Shown here: one piece after another, positions 37,601 through 45,383 of the stretch | Layout of the letters: every line of letters begins with the position of its first letter | How positions within the stretch are numbered: the first letter of the stretch is position 1 | NCBI RefSeq assembly: GCF_001428545.1 | Contig: NZ_LMHZ01000010.1 | Coordinates: forward strand, 49,781-113,780 | Source of the DNA: Noviherbaspirillum sp. Root189 | GTDB taxonomy: Bacteria; Pseudomonadota; Gammaproteobacteria; Burkholderiales; Burkholderiaceae_D | Reading direction: 5' to 3' | Length of the DNA: 64,000 nucleotides | The notes under the pieces: model-generated | The model's database searches: none | Told to the model about the DNA's origin: nothing | What the model saw: the letters and a program-made list of their open reading frames with translations, nothing else | Position numbers and translations under genes: made by a program

Positions 37601-37995
37601 AGGGCTTGCGTACGCAAAACATTGTGATGGTGGTCGACGACTCCCTCACGGTGCGTCGTGTCACGCAGCGCCTGCTGACCCGCGAAGGGTATCAGGTCGT
37701 GCTGGCAAAGGATGGCGTGGATGCGCTCGAGCACCTGCAGTCGATCACGCCGGATGTCATGCTGGTCGACATCGAAATGCCGCGCATGGATGGTTTCGAC
37801 CTGACACGCAATGTGCGCGGCGACGAACGCACCCGGCATGTTCCTATCATCATGATCACCTCGCGTACTGCGGGCAAGCATCGTAACTATGCGCTGGAAC
37901 TTGGTGTCAATGAGTATCTCGGCAAGCCCTATCAGGAAGACCAGTTGCTTGGACTGATCGCGGGTTTTGTGAAGAAGGATGTGACAGTTTCCTGA
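31660..37995 (+). CDS. chpA: ChpA/PilL hybrid histidine kinase with four Hpt-like modules
   Basis: A 2111-residue CheA-family kinase of the Pil-Chp system. There are four Hpt-like sites: residues 50-120, with H62 but His in place of the motif Lys (HQAHG); H764 (FHTLKGSGRMVG), canonical; H1134 (HSLAG), with the Lys replaced by Ala; and H1363 (LHTLKGSARMAG), canonical. Long acidic, Ala/Pro-rich linkers separate them. A CheA dimerisation helix pair follows (about 1490-1560). The HATPase has its N-box at H1673 (LLRNAIVHGVE), SDDGQGLNV and ELAGRGVGMDVV. A CheW-like regulatory domain (TYALPSGLVEQV) and a C-terminal receiver with D2037 (LVDIEMPRMDGF) complete it. No cheB or cheR homologue follows, unlike the Pseudomonas cluster. 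Confidence 0.95.
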   Translation: MTTPSSTSSHGARETFDTGPLSWVMGEIRESLNRSKTSVQEAVTQDAETQATAIRHAKSYLHQAHGALQIVDVDGVAIITETVEDLLDRVDAGQLTLSAELAQAIATGYQALTEYLDELLAGMSHQPVRLFPYYRALLEVRGAERIHPADLFFPNLAVRPKMPVPASVEEVKPARYVGLRQRFEKALLPFLKSSDRDAELANAAVMRDIVGEIESLQTNQQIRAFWWVMHGLTEAVAGGQIENEIYVKQLFARINLQIRRLCQGSSSIAERLLRDALFFIAKAKDPSPRAREIRRVYQLDGLVPEDYDRKRYGQIDGDALALAKDRLSQAKTMWNRIVGGDASVAESFEHEMRVLAEAGSRLNSPPLTKLLRELKGIARHAAHAKPGDILGLEMATSLLFIENSLNQIGRLPENFTERADAMTARLLAVVTGDQPAQAMPWLDDMSREAQQRQTMTALAGEMQNSLRQVEKMLDEYFRDPAQRNALGQLDHVLHQIEGAMAVLDQDDAMRTIQHTRKTVQNFLVSDEGTPAVEDFQHVAQNVGALSFFIETLQHQPDSAKDRFSFDEGQGLFRANLIEPGGTGDPEINEPVVTDFSAGETEIAAESASPAAVASVQTVEDELAFHQQQSAELAMSLSAQPDNHALQEQLKESLEKIRQDATLVDNPEANDRAQAGIDILQRADFSSSSEALAEIITATVPAVQAVEVLPPMVAPTSDEAIDAELLEIFLLEAEEVLGTVLQTLPDSRNQPHNQEHLTTLRRSFHTLKGSGRMVGLVAFGEAAWSIEQVLNLRLSESRGGDHELYALLDKAVVVLGDWVQDLTQTGRSNRTPDALVRAAERVKAGGQFVYEEEAASETPAAEQAAAATPVPFVSEFDLPPLPEIHQQESGEASVSDAQAEEVVVPSDLPLVEELPMSDADMAMFAVPGSRDELIASANELSASDNLPALDMDTGNANSADIGDIAEAPGPAAVADFVEPVSEVDTIKVDEITEADKASEVSEAVEALTQENADTDLLADVQLLSEDEFAQQDLMSEAVVLSELEAVDEQTETAHLAPPPATPAIAEVIEFPTMHAPEVRVNDNVKRIGDLEISVPLHNIYLAETDELVRVLAHDISEWRHEPDREVSVQSVHAAHSLAGSSATVGFMSLHEVAHALEKVLQFLMRRPVHLQLHEYDTLEQTIERLKAMLQQFALGDMPADEPHYVRVLDNLRRDIELRSQMAELSDTQDLPSTSPDVLPVAELELPHADAFADISALEDSDSALIPELDHVIDSVVDMQPAATQDVLILAAAAQPVASLAGTSAESELAADPSLAIRDELDADLLPVFLEEGRDMFPQMGTALRGWQEQGSSIAAPQSVLRLLHTLKGSARMAGAMNLGQHLHDMETRIENIMHLGTPEPLALEDLLIRYDQAQHMFELLQNPSAAAPAATQVAEAPVGDMTPVAAAHAASSGPVVLSPLMPVPSVNPAMPAPLANRAVAPSAAVPAPLVRVRADILDRLVNQAGEVSISRSKLETEVGTLKQSLSELTDNVSRLRDQLREIEMQAETQITSRMALSGDREFDPLEFDRFTRLQELTRMMAESVNDVGSVHQNLSRTLDSAVGDLSIQARLTRDLQQDLMRVRMVQFASISERLFRVTRQAAKEVDKRVNLDIRGSAVEIDRGVLEKMTGPFEHLLRNAIVHGVETRDARRAAGKNETGELLVEVRQEGNEVVIQFSDDGQGLNVGRIRDKAQRIGLLTNEAPLSDDEVTDLIFHPGFSTAEEITELAGRGVGMDVVRSEAAALGGRVTTWTEPGKGTQFTIRLPLTLAVTQVVLISTGGLTYALPSGLVEQVQQLKTNALAAAYNEGAVIWQGQRVPMHYLSSLLGNKQASPVSQHYSPLLILKSGNDRVAVHVDEIMGNREVVVKNIGPQLSRMIGIAGATVLGSGDIVLILNPVPLAQRAALENIRAPRIMATDVPEAMGAVAEMSAHEPSSPKSGPVQGLRTQNIVMVVDDSLTVRRVTQRLLTREGYQVVLAKDGVDALEHLQSITPDVMLVDIEMPRMDGFDLTRNVRGDERTRHVPIIMITSRTAGKHRNYALELGVNEYLGKPYQEDQLLGLIAGFVKKDVTVS

Positions 37996-37997
37996 GG

Positions 37998-38160
37998 TAA
38001 TACCAATCCCAACCTATAACGTAACGAATGAGATCGATGGATTTTTTTGACTGGCAAGGCGCAGGAGGAGTCAATAGCGGGCTATTGACGACGAGTGCAA
38101 CGCCGGCAGGCGGAAAAAGACACGATCTCATGGTGCGTGATGGGTTGGGATTGGTATAAG
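37998..38160. mobile_element. Palindromic MITE-like repeat element
   Basis: About 160 bases bounded by a perfect 15-base inverted repeat, ATACCAATCCCAACC (38000-38014) and its complement (38143-38157), flanked by TAA on both sides (37998-38000 and 38157-38159), which could be a 3-base target duplication. Nested symmetric pairs share the same centre: ATGAGATCG (38028-38036) with CGATCTCAT (38123-38131), and GTCAATAGC (38070-38078) with GCTATTGAC (38081-38089). There is no transposase gene. A shortened relative lies at 9715-9754. The form fits a non-autonomous, hairpin-forming element. Similar ATACCAATC-ended repeats are, from memory, common in other proteobacteria. Confidence 0.65.
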
Positions 38161-38196
38161 CGCCACCTGTAACCGTGCTGCTTGGTGCAAGTGAAG

Positions 38197-38224
38197 AAAG
38201 GCCCGCATTTATGCGGGCCTTTTT
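38197..38224. terminator. Bidirectional terminator between chpA and phr
   Basis: A perfect 12-base stem, AAAGGCCCGCAT / ATGCGGGCCTTT, with a 2-base loop (38209-38210), followed by further T residues on the plus strand and preceded by A-rich sequence. It serves both the plus-strand chpA transcript and the minus-strand phr transcript. Confidence 0.85.
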
Positions 38225-38308
38225 GTTTGGCGCACCTTTCAACATGCCAGGTGCGGCGTGGCGCCCGCTGATCAGCGATGCAACTAAACAGCATAGGTCG
38301 CAACGCCT

Positions 38309-39811
38309 TCACTCGTCTTCTTCTATCGGAGTAAGCTCAGTCTTCACTTTCTTCACAACCGCATACCGCTGCAATGTGCGTTGCCGCGCTTCGTCGTGCT
38401 GCACGAGAGGGAAAGGGTAATCGGTACCAAGAACCAGGCCGGCGTCACGCAAGACCGCCGTGGGTGCGAGCCATGGGGCATGGATCCACTTGTCCGGGAC
38501 ACGTGAGAGCTGCGGCAGGTAACGCCGGATGAACTTGCCCTGCGCATCGAATTTTTCTGATTGGGTAACTGGATTGAAAATACGGAAGTACGGCTGGGCG
38601 TCGCAGCCCGACGACGATGCCCACTGCCAGCCGCCGTTGTTGGCCGACATGTCATAGTCATTCAGCTGCTCCGCAAAATAGCGCTCGCCACGGCGCCAGT
38701 CTATGCCCAGATCCTTGATCAGAAAGCAGGCCGTGACCATGCGCAGACGGTTGTGCATGAAACCGGTTCGGTTCAGTTGGAGCATGGCCGCGTCCACCAG
38801 CGGATATCCGGTGCGGCCCTCGCACCATGCGTGGAACAGTTCCTCGCCCGCTTCACCGTCTTCCCAGCGAATAGCGTCGTATTCCGGTTTGAACGATCGC
38901 TCCGCCACTCGTGGATGATGATGCAGGATCATGAAATAGAAGTCCCGCCAGATCAGTTCCGATAGCCAGGTGGCCGCGCCGTTGCCAGTGCCGGGTTGTC
39001 GCATCGCGTCCACCGCTTGTCTGGCGAGCCCGCGTACCGACACCGTCCCAAAACGCAAATGCACCGAAAGATACGAAGTGCCTTCGACTGCGGGGAAGTT
39101 CCGGGCTTCATCGTAATAGCCCAGCTTGTCCCGAAATTCTGCAAACAACTCTGCACCGCCCGACATGCCGGGTGGAATGCCGAATTGCGCAAGATCGACC
39201 GGTGCGAAACCGAGCTTCGCCAGCGATGGCGTCTCCGGCCGCGCATGCTTATCGGGTGGTGCCAGCCGGGAGGCATACGTTTCGACCGGATAGGCCTTCA
39301 GGTAAAAACCATCATCGGCTGCATGCAATCTCTTTAGCCACGCATTCTTGTACGGTGTAAAGACCGAGAATGGTTTTGCGGACAAGGTCAGCACCTCATC
39401 TTTTTCAAATATCACCTGATCCTTGTAAGTACGCAAAACCTTTCCGTCGCGCTCCAGCGCGTGGGCGACAGCGGCATCCCGCGCCACCGCAGCCGGTTCA
39501 TAGTCATGGTTGGCAAACACCGCATCAACCTGCAATTCCTTAGCCAGTGCAAGGATGTCCTGTGCAGCAGGGGCATGCCGTACGATCAGGTGGCCGCCAA
39601 GAAGACGCAGTTCGGTGTCCAGTTCGACGATACTGGCGTGAATGAAGCCTACCCGTCGGTCCTGCCGGGGCAACGAGTCCAGAATGTCCTTGTCAAAAAT
39701 GAAAGCGCAATAGACGCTGCGGCTTTGCTTCAGTGCATGATAGAGCGCCGCGTGATCGAAGCTGCGCAGGTCGCGGCGAAACCATACCAGAGACTTGTTG
39801 AACTCTTGCAT
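38309..39811 (-). CDS. phrB: Deoxyribodipyrimidine photolyase
   Basis: A light-driven flavoenzyme repairing cyclobutane pyrimidine dimers. ATG 39811 gives 500 residues and the expected N-terminus (SLVWFRRDLRSFDHAALYHAL, the antenna-binding domain); an in-frame extension of 83 codons would run into the divergent yqgE. FAD-domain signatures are clear: TGYPLVDAAMLQLNRTGFMHNRLRM, then WRRGERYFAEQLNDYDMSANNGGWQW with the conserved Trp of the electron-transfer chain, and GCDAQPYFRIFNP. It is a class I CPD photolyase by this pattern. It stands alone, divergent from yqgE. Confidence 0.94.
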   Translation of the reverse strand: MQEFNKSLVWFRRDLRSFDHAALYHALKQSRSVYCAFIFDKDILDSLPRQDRRVGFIHASIVELDTELRLLGGHLIVRHAPAAQDILALAKELQVDAVFANHDYEPAAVARDAAVAHALERDGKVLRTYKDQVIFEKDEVLTLSAKPFSVFTPYKNAWLKRLHAADDGFYLKAYPVETYASRLAPPDKHARPETPSLAKLGFAPVDLAQFGIPPGMSGGAELFAEFRDKLGYYDEARNFPAVEGTSYLSVHLRFGTVSVRGLARQAVDAMRQPGTGNGAATWLSELIWRDFYFMILHHHPRVAERSFKPEYDAIRWEDGEAGEELFHAWCEGRTGYPLVDAAMLQLNRTGFMHNRLRMVTACFLIKDLGIDWRRGERYFAEQLNDYDMSANNGGWQWASSSGCDAQPYFRIFNPVTQSEKFDAQGKFIRRYLPQLSRVPDKWIHAPWLAPTAVLRDAGLVLGTDYPFPLVQHDEARQRTLQRYAVVKKVKTELTPIEEDE

Positions 39812-39884
39812 TGCAGACCTTTGATCGTACAGGGGAAGATTTTTGAGGACCGACCGGGATGGAGCATACGGCAAAACTGGTAAA

Positions 39885-40559
39885 ATGCGCATCATGGTGA
39901 AACCCAGTAAAGCACGCATATCGTCCTCCAGAGCCCGGGCTGCCCGGAGCGCGGCCGAATTTTCGGATGCGCCCGAAACAGGCGCCGATACCGGGCTCAA
40001 TCTTGCTGACCATTTCCTGATCGCAATGCCTTCCATGCTCGATCCAGTGTTTGGCGGCACGGTCGTCTACTTGTGCGAGCATAACGATAATGGCGCGCTC
40101 GGGGTGATCATCAACAAGCCGACCGACATGACCATGGACGTGCTGCTGGAGCGCATTGAACTCGATCCTGAATATGCACTCGGTGCTGCTTCGGTAGACA
40201 AGAAGCCGGTCATGTTTGGTGGACCGGTCCAGGTGGAACGCGGCTTTGTACTGCATTCGCCGCACGGCGGATTTTCATCGATGTTGCCGGTCAACGAAGA
40301 GATCGCGCTGACGACGTCGAAAGATGTATTGGAAGCGGTCGCCTCCGGTGACGGCCCGCGCCGCCTGCTAGTCAGCTTGGGTTGCTGCGGCTGGAGCGCC
40401 GGGCAGCTGGAAGAGGAAATTGCGCGCAACGGCTGGCTGACGGTCCGCGCCGACTCCCATATCATCTTTGACCTTCCGGTGGAACAACGTTTCTTCGCTG
40501 CCATGAAATTGCTTGGCATCGATCCCATGATGCTGACCGGCGACATGGGGCATGCCTGA
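39885..40559 (+). CDS. yqgE: YqgE/AlgH family protein
   Basis: The conserved family core begins at LADHFLIAMPSMLDPVF and continues with GTVVYLCEHNDNGALGVIINKP, VMFGGPVQVERGFVLHS and LVSLGCCGWSAGQLE. The function is unproven; AlgH was named for an effect on alginate in Pseudomonas, and the gene is usually next to ruvX, as here (2-base gap). The start is uncertain: ATG 39885 and ATG 39894 are both possible, giving a 30-35 residue Ser/Arg/Ala-rich extension. An ATG further upstream at 39843 is less likely. Confidence 0.85.
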   Translation: MRIMVKPSKARISSSRARAARSAAEFSDAPETGADTGLNLADHFLIAMPSMLDPVFGGTVVYLCEHNDNGALGVIINKPTDMTMDVLLERIELDPEYALGAASVDKKPVMFGGPVQVERGFVLHSPHGGFSSMLPVNEEIALTTSKDVLEAVASGDGPRRLLVSLGCCGWSAGQLEEEIARNGWLTVRADSHIIFDLPVEQRFFAAMKLLGIDPMMLTGDMGHA

Positions 40560-40561
40560 CT

Positions 40562-40951
40562 GTGGAAACGGTACTGGCGTTTGATTTCGGCCTCAAGCGG
40601 ATCGGTGTTGCCATCGGCAATACCTTGCTTCAGCAAGGGCAGCCGCTGACTGTCATCACGTCCGCCACCAACGACGCCAGGTTTGCCGACATCGAAGCGC
40701 TTATCCGGGAGTGGCAACCGCAACGCTGCGTGGTCGGACTGCCGACGCATCCCGACGGCACCGAGCATGAGATGACGGCGCGCTGCCGCCGTTTCGCCAA
40801 TCAACTTCATGGCCGCTTCGGCCTTCCCGTCGTGCTTGTGGATGAGCGTTACTCTTCCGCCGTCCTATCGCAGCGTCGTGGAGACGTGATCGACGATGCC
40901 GCTGCCGCAATCATTTTGCAACAATACTTTGACGAATATGCCGAATCTTAA
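40562..40951 (+). CDS. ruvX: RuvX/YqgF-family Holliday-junction-resolvase-like nuclease
   Basis: A 129-residue RNase H-fold protein starting at GTG 40562. Its FDFGLKRIGVAIGN motif supplies the first catalytic Asp, VVGLPTHPDGTEHEM the second strand, VDERYSSAVLS the Glu, and DDAAAAIILQQYF the last Asp. In E. coli the essential YqgF acts in 16S rRNA 5'-end processing and antitermination rather than proven junction resolution. The 3' end overlaps pyrR by 14 bases. Confidence 0.92.
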   Translation: METVLAFDFGLKRIGVAIGNTLLQQGQPLTVITSATNDARFADIEALIREWQPQRCVVGLPTHPDGTEHEMTARCRRFANQLHGRFGLPVVLVDERYSSAVLSQRRGDVIDDAAAAIILQQYFDEYAES

Positions 40952-41450
40952 TCTCGACGCGGAAGCCCTGTACCGGCAATTGGCTGAAAGTGTCAAAGCC
41001 GGCCTGGGCGACGCCGACAATGTCGCCATCGTGGGCATCTACTCCGGCGGCGCATGGCTCGCCGAACGCCTTGCGACGGAACTGAATCTTGAGGGGCAAG
41101 GTCGCCTTGGTTTCATCGATGTCTCCTTTTATCGCGACGATTATGCGGAGAAGGGCTTGCATGCCGAGGTCAAACCGACCCAGATCCCGTTTGAGGTAGA
41201 AGGCGCGACCATTCTCCTGGTCGACGATGTGCTTTACACGGGGCGCACCACGCGCGCCGCGATCAATGAACTGTTCGACTACGGACGTCCAGCGCGCATC
41301 CGCCTTGCCGCGCTGGTCGATCGCGGTGGGCGCGAGCTGCCGATTGCAGCTGATTTTGTCGCGCAAACCGTAACCCTGACTTCTGACCAGCAACTCGTAT
41401 TAGGCCGCGACGACGACGGCCGGTTTTCCCTGACGGTGGACCATGCATAA
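40938..41450 (+). CDS. pyrR: PyrR bifunctional pyrimidine regulator / uracil phosphoribosyltransferase
   Basis: A 170-residue type I phosphoribosyltransferase. The PRPP loop [17 protein letters not shown] and the N-terminal [14 protein letters not shown] are typical of PyrR. ATG 40938 overlaps the end of ruvX. In Gram-positive bacteria PyrR binds pyr mRNA to control attenuation; in proteobacteria its role is less clear and it may act mainly as an enzyme or protein partner. I see no PyrR-type attenuator hairpins in front of pyrB, since the genes overlap by 8 bases. Confidence 0.9.
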   Translation: MPNLNLDAEALYRQLAESVKAGLGDADNVAIVGIYSGGAWLAERLATELNLEGQGRLGFIDVSFYRDDYAEKGLHAEVKPTQIPFEVEGATILLVDDVLYTGRTTRAAINELFDYGRPARIRLAALVDRGGRELPIAADFVAQTVTLTSDQQLVLGRDDDGRFSLTVDHA

Positions 41451-42402
41451 CCCGCAATTGAATAAACACGGCGAGCTGCAGCACCTGCTCACCATTGAAG
41501 GCCTGCCGAAAGCAGTCGTCAACCATATTCTCGATACCGCGTCGTCGTTCGTCAGCATCAGCGACCGCGAAGTCAAGAAGGTGCCGCTGATGCGGGGCAA
41601 GAGTGTCTTCAACCTCTTCTTCGAAAATTCGACGCGCACCCGCACGACGTTCGAGATTGCATCCAAGCGCCTGTCCGCCGACGTCATCAATCTCAATATC
41701 TCGGCATCCAGCACCAGCAAGGGCGAATCGCTGCTCGATACCATCGACAACCTTGCCGCGATGCATGCCGACATGTTCGTCGTGCGCCATGCGCAGTCCG
41801 GCGCGCCTTACCTGATTGCCAAGCACCTGATCGACACCAATCAGCCGCATGTACATGTGGTCAATGCCGGCGACGGACGCCATGCGCATCCGACGCAGGG
41901 CTTGCTCGACATGTACACCATCCGCCATTACAAACAGGATTTCACCAACCTGACGGTGGCGATCGTCGGCGATATCCTGCACAGCCGCGTCGCTCGTTCC
42001 GACATTCATGCATTGACCACGCTGGGCGTACCGGAAGTGCGTGCCATCGGTCCGCGCACCTTGCTGCCGGGCGGGCTCGAGCAGCTCGGTGTGCGGGTGT
42101 TCACCGACATGAATGAAGGTTTGAAAGGTGTCGATGTCATCATCATGCTGCGCCTGCAGAACGAACGCATGACTGGCGCATTGCTGCCCTCCGCACAGGA
42201 ATTCTTCAAGAGCTACGGACTGACTCCGGAGCGTCTCGCGCTTGCCAAGCCGGACGCCATCGTGATGCACCCGGGTCCCATGAATCGTGGTGTGGAAATC
42301 GACTCGGCGGTTGCCGATGGCGCGCAGGCCGTGATCCTGCCGCAGGTGACCTTCGGCATTGCGGTGCGCATGGCGGTGATGAGTATTTTGGCAGGAAATT
42401 AA
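41443..42402 (+). CDS. pyrB: Aspartate carbamoyltransferase catalytic subunit
   Basis: Joins carbamoyl phosphate and aspartate in de novo pyrimidine synthesis. The 319-residue product has the carbamoyl-phosphate motif [12 protein letters not shown] at 60-71, the conserved [11 protein letters not shown] near residue 146, [12 protein letters not shown], and [12 protein letters not shown] near the C-terminus. There is no pyrI; instead the pseudo-dihydroorotase gene follows 3 bases later. This fits class A ATCases, which form large complexes with a PyrC-like subunit. Confidence 0.95.
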   Translation: MHNPQLNKHGELQHLLTIEGLPKAVVNHILDTASSFVSISDREVKKVPLMRGKSVFNLFFENSTRTRTTFEIASKRLSADVINLNISASSTSKGESLLDTIDNLAAMHADMFVVRHAQSGAPYLIAKHLIDTNQPHVHVVNAGDGRHAHPTQGLLDMYTIRHYKQDFTNLTVAIVGDILHSRVARSDIHALTTLGVPEVRAIGPRTLLPGGLEQLGVRVFTDMNEGLKGVDVIIMLRLQNERMTGALLPSAQEFFKSYGLTPERLALAKPDAIVMHPGPMNRGVEIDSAVADGAQAVILPQVTFGIAVRMAVMSILAGN

Positions 42403-42405
42403 TTC

Positions 42406-43692
42406 ATGAAACTCCAGATCAAGAATGGCCGCGTGATCGACCCGGCCAACGGCATTGACGCGCAAAACGATGTCTATATCGATAACGGCAGGATTGCTGC
42501 GATTGGACAGGCACCTGAGGGCTTCACCGCAGACAAGAGCGTCGACGCGACAGGCATGATCGTGGCGCCCGGCCTCGTCGACCTGAGCGCACGCTTGCGC
42601 GAACCAGGCTACGAATACAAGGCCACACTCGAATCCGAAATGCAGGCGGCAATGCAGGGCGGTGTGACCAGCCTGATCTGCCCGCCGGATACCGACCCGG
42701 TACTCGATGAGCCCGGCCTGGTCGAAATGCTGAAGTACCGGGCCAAGAGCCTGAACCAGGCGAACGTCTACCCGCTCGGTGCGCTGACCATGGGCCTGAA
42801 AGGCCATTCGCTGACCGAGATGGCGGAACTGACCGAAGCCGGCTGCATCGGTTTTTCGCAGGCCGAAGAGCCGATTGTCGATACCACCGTGCTGCTCCGG
42901 GCGCTCCAGTACGCGAAAACCTTCAATTACACGGTATGGCTGCGTCCCCAGGACCCGCACCTCAGCATCGGCGGCATTGCCCACAGCGGACCGGTGGCTT
43001 CGCGCCTCGGCTTGTCCGGCGTGCCGGTCATGTCCGAAACCATCGCCTTGCACACCATTTTCGAACTGATGCGCGCCACCGGCGCGCGCGTTCACCTGTG
43101 CCGCATGTCCTCGGCTTCCGGCCTCGACCTCGTGCGGGCGGCCAAGAAGGAAGGCTTGCCAGTCACCTGCGACGTTGGCGCGCACCATATTCACCTGACC
43201 GATGTGGACATCGGATTCTTTGATTCGAATGCCCGCATGACCCCGCCATTGCGCTCGACACGCGACCGCGACGCCATTCGCGAGGCGCTGCGTGACGGCA
43301 CCATCGATGTCATCTGCTCCGACCATACACCGGTCGACGACGATGAAAAGCTGTTGCCATTCGGCGAGGCATCGCCGGGTGCAACCGGGCTTGAGTTGCT
43401 GCTGCCGCTGGCGCTGAAGTGGGCTGAGGAATGTCTCGACAAATCAGACCGTCCGTTATCGCGTGCGATCGCAAAACTGACCTCGGATGCGGCCAGCGTT
43501 GTTGGACTGTCCTGCGGCAAGCTGTCGGTAGGCAGTGCCGCGGATATCTGCATATTCGATCCCACGGCGCGCTGGAAGGTGGATGCAAAGGCGCTGGCCA
43601 GTCAGGGCAAACACACGCCTTTCCTTGGTTACGAAATGACGGGCCAGGTCAGGGCGACCATCGTTGGTGGCCATATCGCGTTCAGTCGCTGA
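42406..43692 (+). CDS. pyrC: Dihydroorotase-like protein, apparently non-catalytic (PyrC'/PyrX type)
   Basis: A 428-residue amidohydrolase-fold protein. The zinc-binding HxH of active dihydroorotases is lost: canonical D-M-H-V-H-L-R-E-P-G reads DLSARLREPG (residues 59-68), with both His replaced (S61, R63). The next ligand region, usually H-C-E-D, reads RPQD. Later positions such as SDHTPVDDDEK and ARVHLC are partly kept. In Pseudomonas a similar inactive PyrC' is needed to assemble aspartate transcarbamoylase; the adjacent pyrB suggests the same scaffold role here. The reaction should then be done by another dihydroorotase outside the window. Confidence 0.9.
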   Translation: MKLQIKNGRVIDPANGIDAQNDVYIDNGRIAAIGQAPEGFTADKSVDATGMIVAPGLVDLSARLREPGYEYKATLESEMQAAMQGGVTSLICPPDTDPVLDEPGLVEMLKYRAKSLNQANVYPLGALTMGLKGHSLTEMAELTEAGCIGFSQAEEPIVDTTVLLRALQYAKTFNYTVWLRPQDPHLSIGGIAHSGPVASRLGLSGVPVMSETIALHTIFELMRATGARVHLCRMSSASGLDLVRAAKKEGLPVTCDVGAHHIHLTDVDIGFFDSNARMTPPLRSTRDRDAIREALRDGTIDVICSDHTPVDDDEKLLPFGEASPGATGLELLLPLALKWAEECLDKSDRPLSRAIAKLTSDAASVVGLSCGKLSVGSAADICIFDPTARWKVDAKALASQGKHTPFLGYEMTGQVRATIVGGHIAFSR

Positions 43693-43704
43693 CGGTCCGC
43701 CGGA

Positions 43705-44481
43705 ATGCTCGGTCTGCGTTTGCTGCGCGTGGTGTTGCACCTGTTCCAGGGGCTCGCCACGTGCGCGTTCGTGTTCCCCTTTCTGGATCATGCCGGGCGC
43801 CAGGTATGCATCAAGCGCTGGTCCGCCAGGCTGGTTCGCCTGTCCGGAATCAGCGTCATCATCGAGCAGCCGCATGCCGTCACCGCCGCGCCACGTGCGT
43901 TGATTGTGTCCAATCACGTGTCCTGGCTCGATATCTTCGTCATCAATTCGCTGGAGCCTTGCCGCTTCGTCGCCAAATCCGATATCCGTGACTGGCCGCT
44001 GATCGGGTGGCTATGCGAAAAAACCGGAACGATCTTCATATCGCGCGGCAAATTGCGTGATGTGCGCAGAATCTATCAAGGCTTGGTGAACAGCCTGCAT
44101 TCGGGCGAGCGCGTTGCCTTTTTTCCCGAAGGGACGACATCGGCGCAAGGGCAGGTGTTGCCTTTTCATGCCAACCTGTTTGAGGCCGCGATTGAAGCGC
44201 AAGTACCGGTGCAGCCCTATGCGGTGCGTTACACCGACAGCGCAGGGCGTCTGCATCCCGCAGCGAACTTCATTGGCGAGATGACCTTTGTGCAAAGCAT
44301 GGTGACCGTCCTCAAGTCCGGCGGCATGACGGCACACCTGACCATGCTGCCGCCGATTGAAACACCGCCGGGTTCGCATCGACGTGACATTGCCGAATTG
44401 GCGCATCGTGCTGTTGCCGGCGCCTTGCGGCAGTGGAGTTCGGCTGAGACCGTTGAGCTGGGCCAGACGGAGAAGTATTAG
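43705..44481 (+). CDS. plsC: 1-acyl-sn-glycerol-3-phosphate acyltransferase family protein
   Basis: A 258-residue membrane acyltransferase. It has the catalytic NHVSWLD (N-H-x4-D) near residue 73, FISRG as block II, FFPEGTTS as block III and VPVQPYAVRY as block IV. A hydrophobic N-terminal helix (LLRVVLHLFQGLATCAFVF) anchors it. It makes phosphatidic acid, or acylates a related lipid such as an ornithine lipid. It ends the yqgE-ruvX-pyrR-pyrB-pyrC' row, 12 bases after pyrC', and is convergent with apaH. Confidence 0.88.
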   Translation: MLGLRLLRVVLHLFQGLATCAFVFPFLDHAGRQVCIKRWSARLVRLSGISVIIEQPHAVTAAPRALIVSNHVSWLDIFVINSLEPCRFVAKSDIRDWPLIGWLCEKTGTIFISRGKLRDVRRIYQGLVNSLHSGERVAFFPEGTTSAQGQVLPFHANLFEAAIEAQVPVQPYAVRYTDSAGRLHPAANFIGEMTFVQSMVTVLKSGGMTAHLTMLPPIETPPGSHRRDIAELAHRAVAGALRQWSSAETVELGQTEKY

Positions 44482-44558
44482 TAGATCAATCAGATGAATG
44501 CGCAGAGGGAATCCGACGGCGCTTGTTGGAAGCGCATCGAATCCATCCGGACATTCTT

Positions 44559-45383
44559 CTAAATCGAACCCGGCTTCTGATATTGCGGGCAATCGACCTG
44601 CACTATGCTGCGGTCGTCCAGGCAGACCGCGCTCAGTTTGCCGCCCCAGAGGCACCCGGTATCAAGGCTGATGACATCGGGCCGCATGATCAATCCCAAC
44701 GTGGACCAGTGTCCGAAAACCACCGTCACATCTTCCGTCTTGCGGCCCGGGACGTCGAACCAGCGCATGAAACCCGGCAGTTCGATTTCGGCCCCCTTGG
44801 AGGTCGTCAGATCCATCGTACCTTCGGCGTCGCAGAATCGGATACGTGTCAGCGCATTGACGATGCAGCGCAAGCGGTCCGCACCGTCGAGCCTGTCGTC
44901 CCAGCGTGCCGGCTGGTTGCCATACATCTGGCGCAAAAATTCCACCCAGTCCGGTCCCTGCAGTACGGCTTCCACTTCGCGTGACAAGGCAACGGTTTGT
45001 TCCGCGGTCCATTGCGGCAGCACGCCGGCATGCACCATCAGGTGCTTGTTTTCGAGGATGGCAAGCGGGCGGTGCCGCAGCCAGTCCAGCAGTTCATCGC
45101 GATCGGGTGCGGCAAGGATATCGTCCAGTGTGTCCGAGCGATGCTGCGGACGAATTCCGTTGGCAACCGCCAGCAGGTGCAAGTCATGGTTGCCAAGTAC
45201 CACATTTGTGGTATCGCCGAGAGCACGTACTTCGCGTAGAGTTTCGAGTGAATTTGGACCCCGGTTAACCAGGTCGCCCACGAAAATCAGGCGAGGGTCC
45301 GGGCAGGACATCCGGATCTTGTCCAGCAGTTCGGTGAGTTTGGGGCGGCATCCTTGAAGATCACCGATTGCATAAGTTGGCAT
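44559..45383 (-). CDS. apaH: Symmetrical bis(5'-nucleosyl)-tetraphosphatase
   Basis: Hydrolyses Ap4A to two ADP. ATG 45383 gives [20 protein letters not shown] and 274 residues, matching ApaH; an in-frame extension of 46 codons upstream is rejected. Metallophosphatase motifs are [31 protein letters not shown] and [10 protein letters not shown], each with expected Asp, Asn or His ligands. VFGHWSTLG completes the set. The gene is convergent with plsC and divergent from the rml cluster. Confidence 0.95.
   Translation of the reverse strand: MPTYAIGDLQGCRPKLTELLDKIRMSCPDPRLIFVGDLVNRGPNSLETLREVRALGDTTNVVLGNHDLHLLAVANGIRPQHRSDTLDDILAAPDRDELLDWLRHRPLAILENKHLMVHAGVLPQWTAEQTVALSREVEAVLQGPDWVEFLRQMYGNQPARWDDRLDGADRLRCIVNALTRIRFCDAEGTMDLTTSKGAEIELPGFMRWFDVPGRKTEDVTVVFGHWSTLGLIMRPDVISLDTGCLWGGKLSAVCLDDRSIVQVDCPQYQKPGSI

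Noticed and set aside
41263..43326. Open minus-strand frame of 687 codons opposite pyrB and pyrC'
   Set aside because: It is antisense to well-supported genes, His/Arg-rich without any motif; shadow frame.
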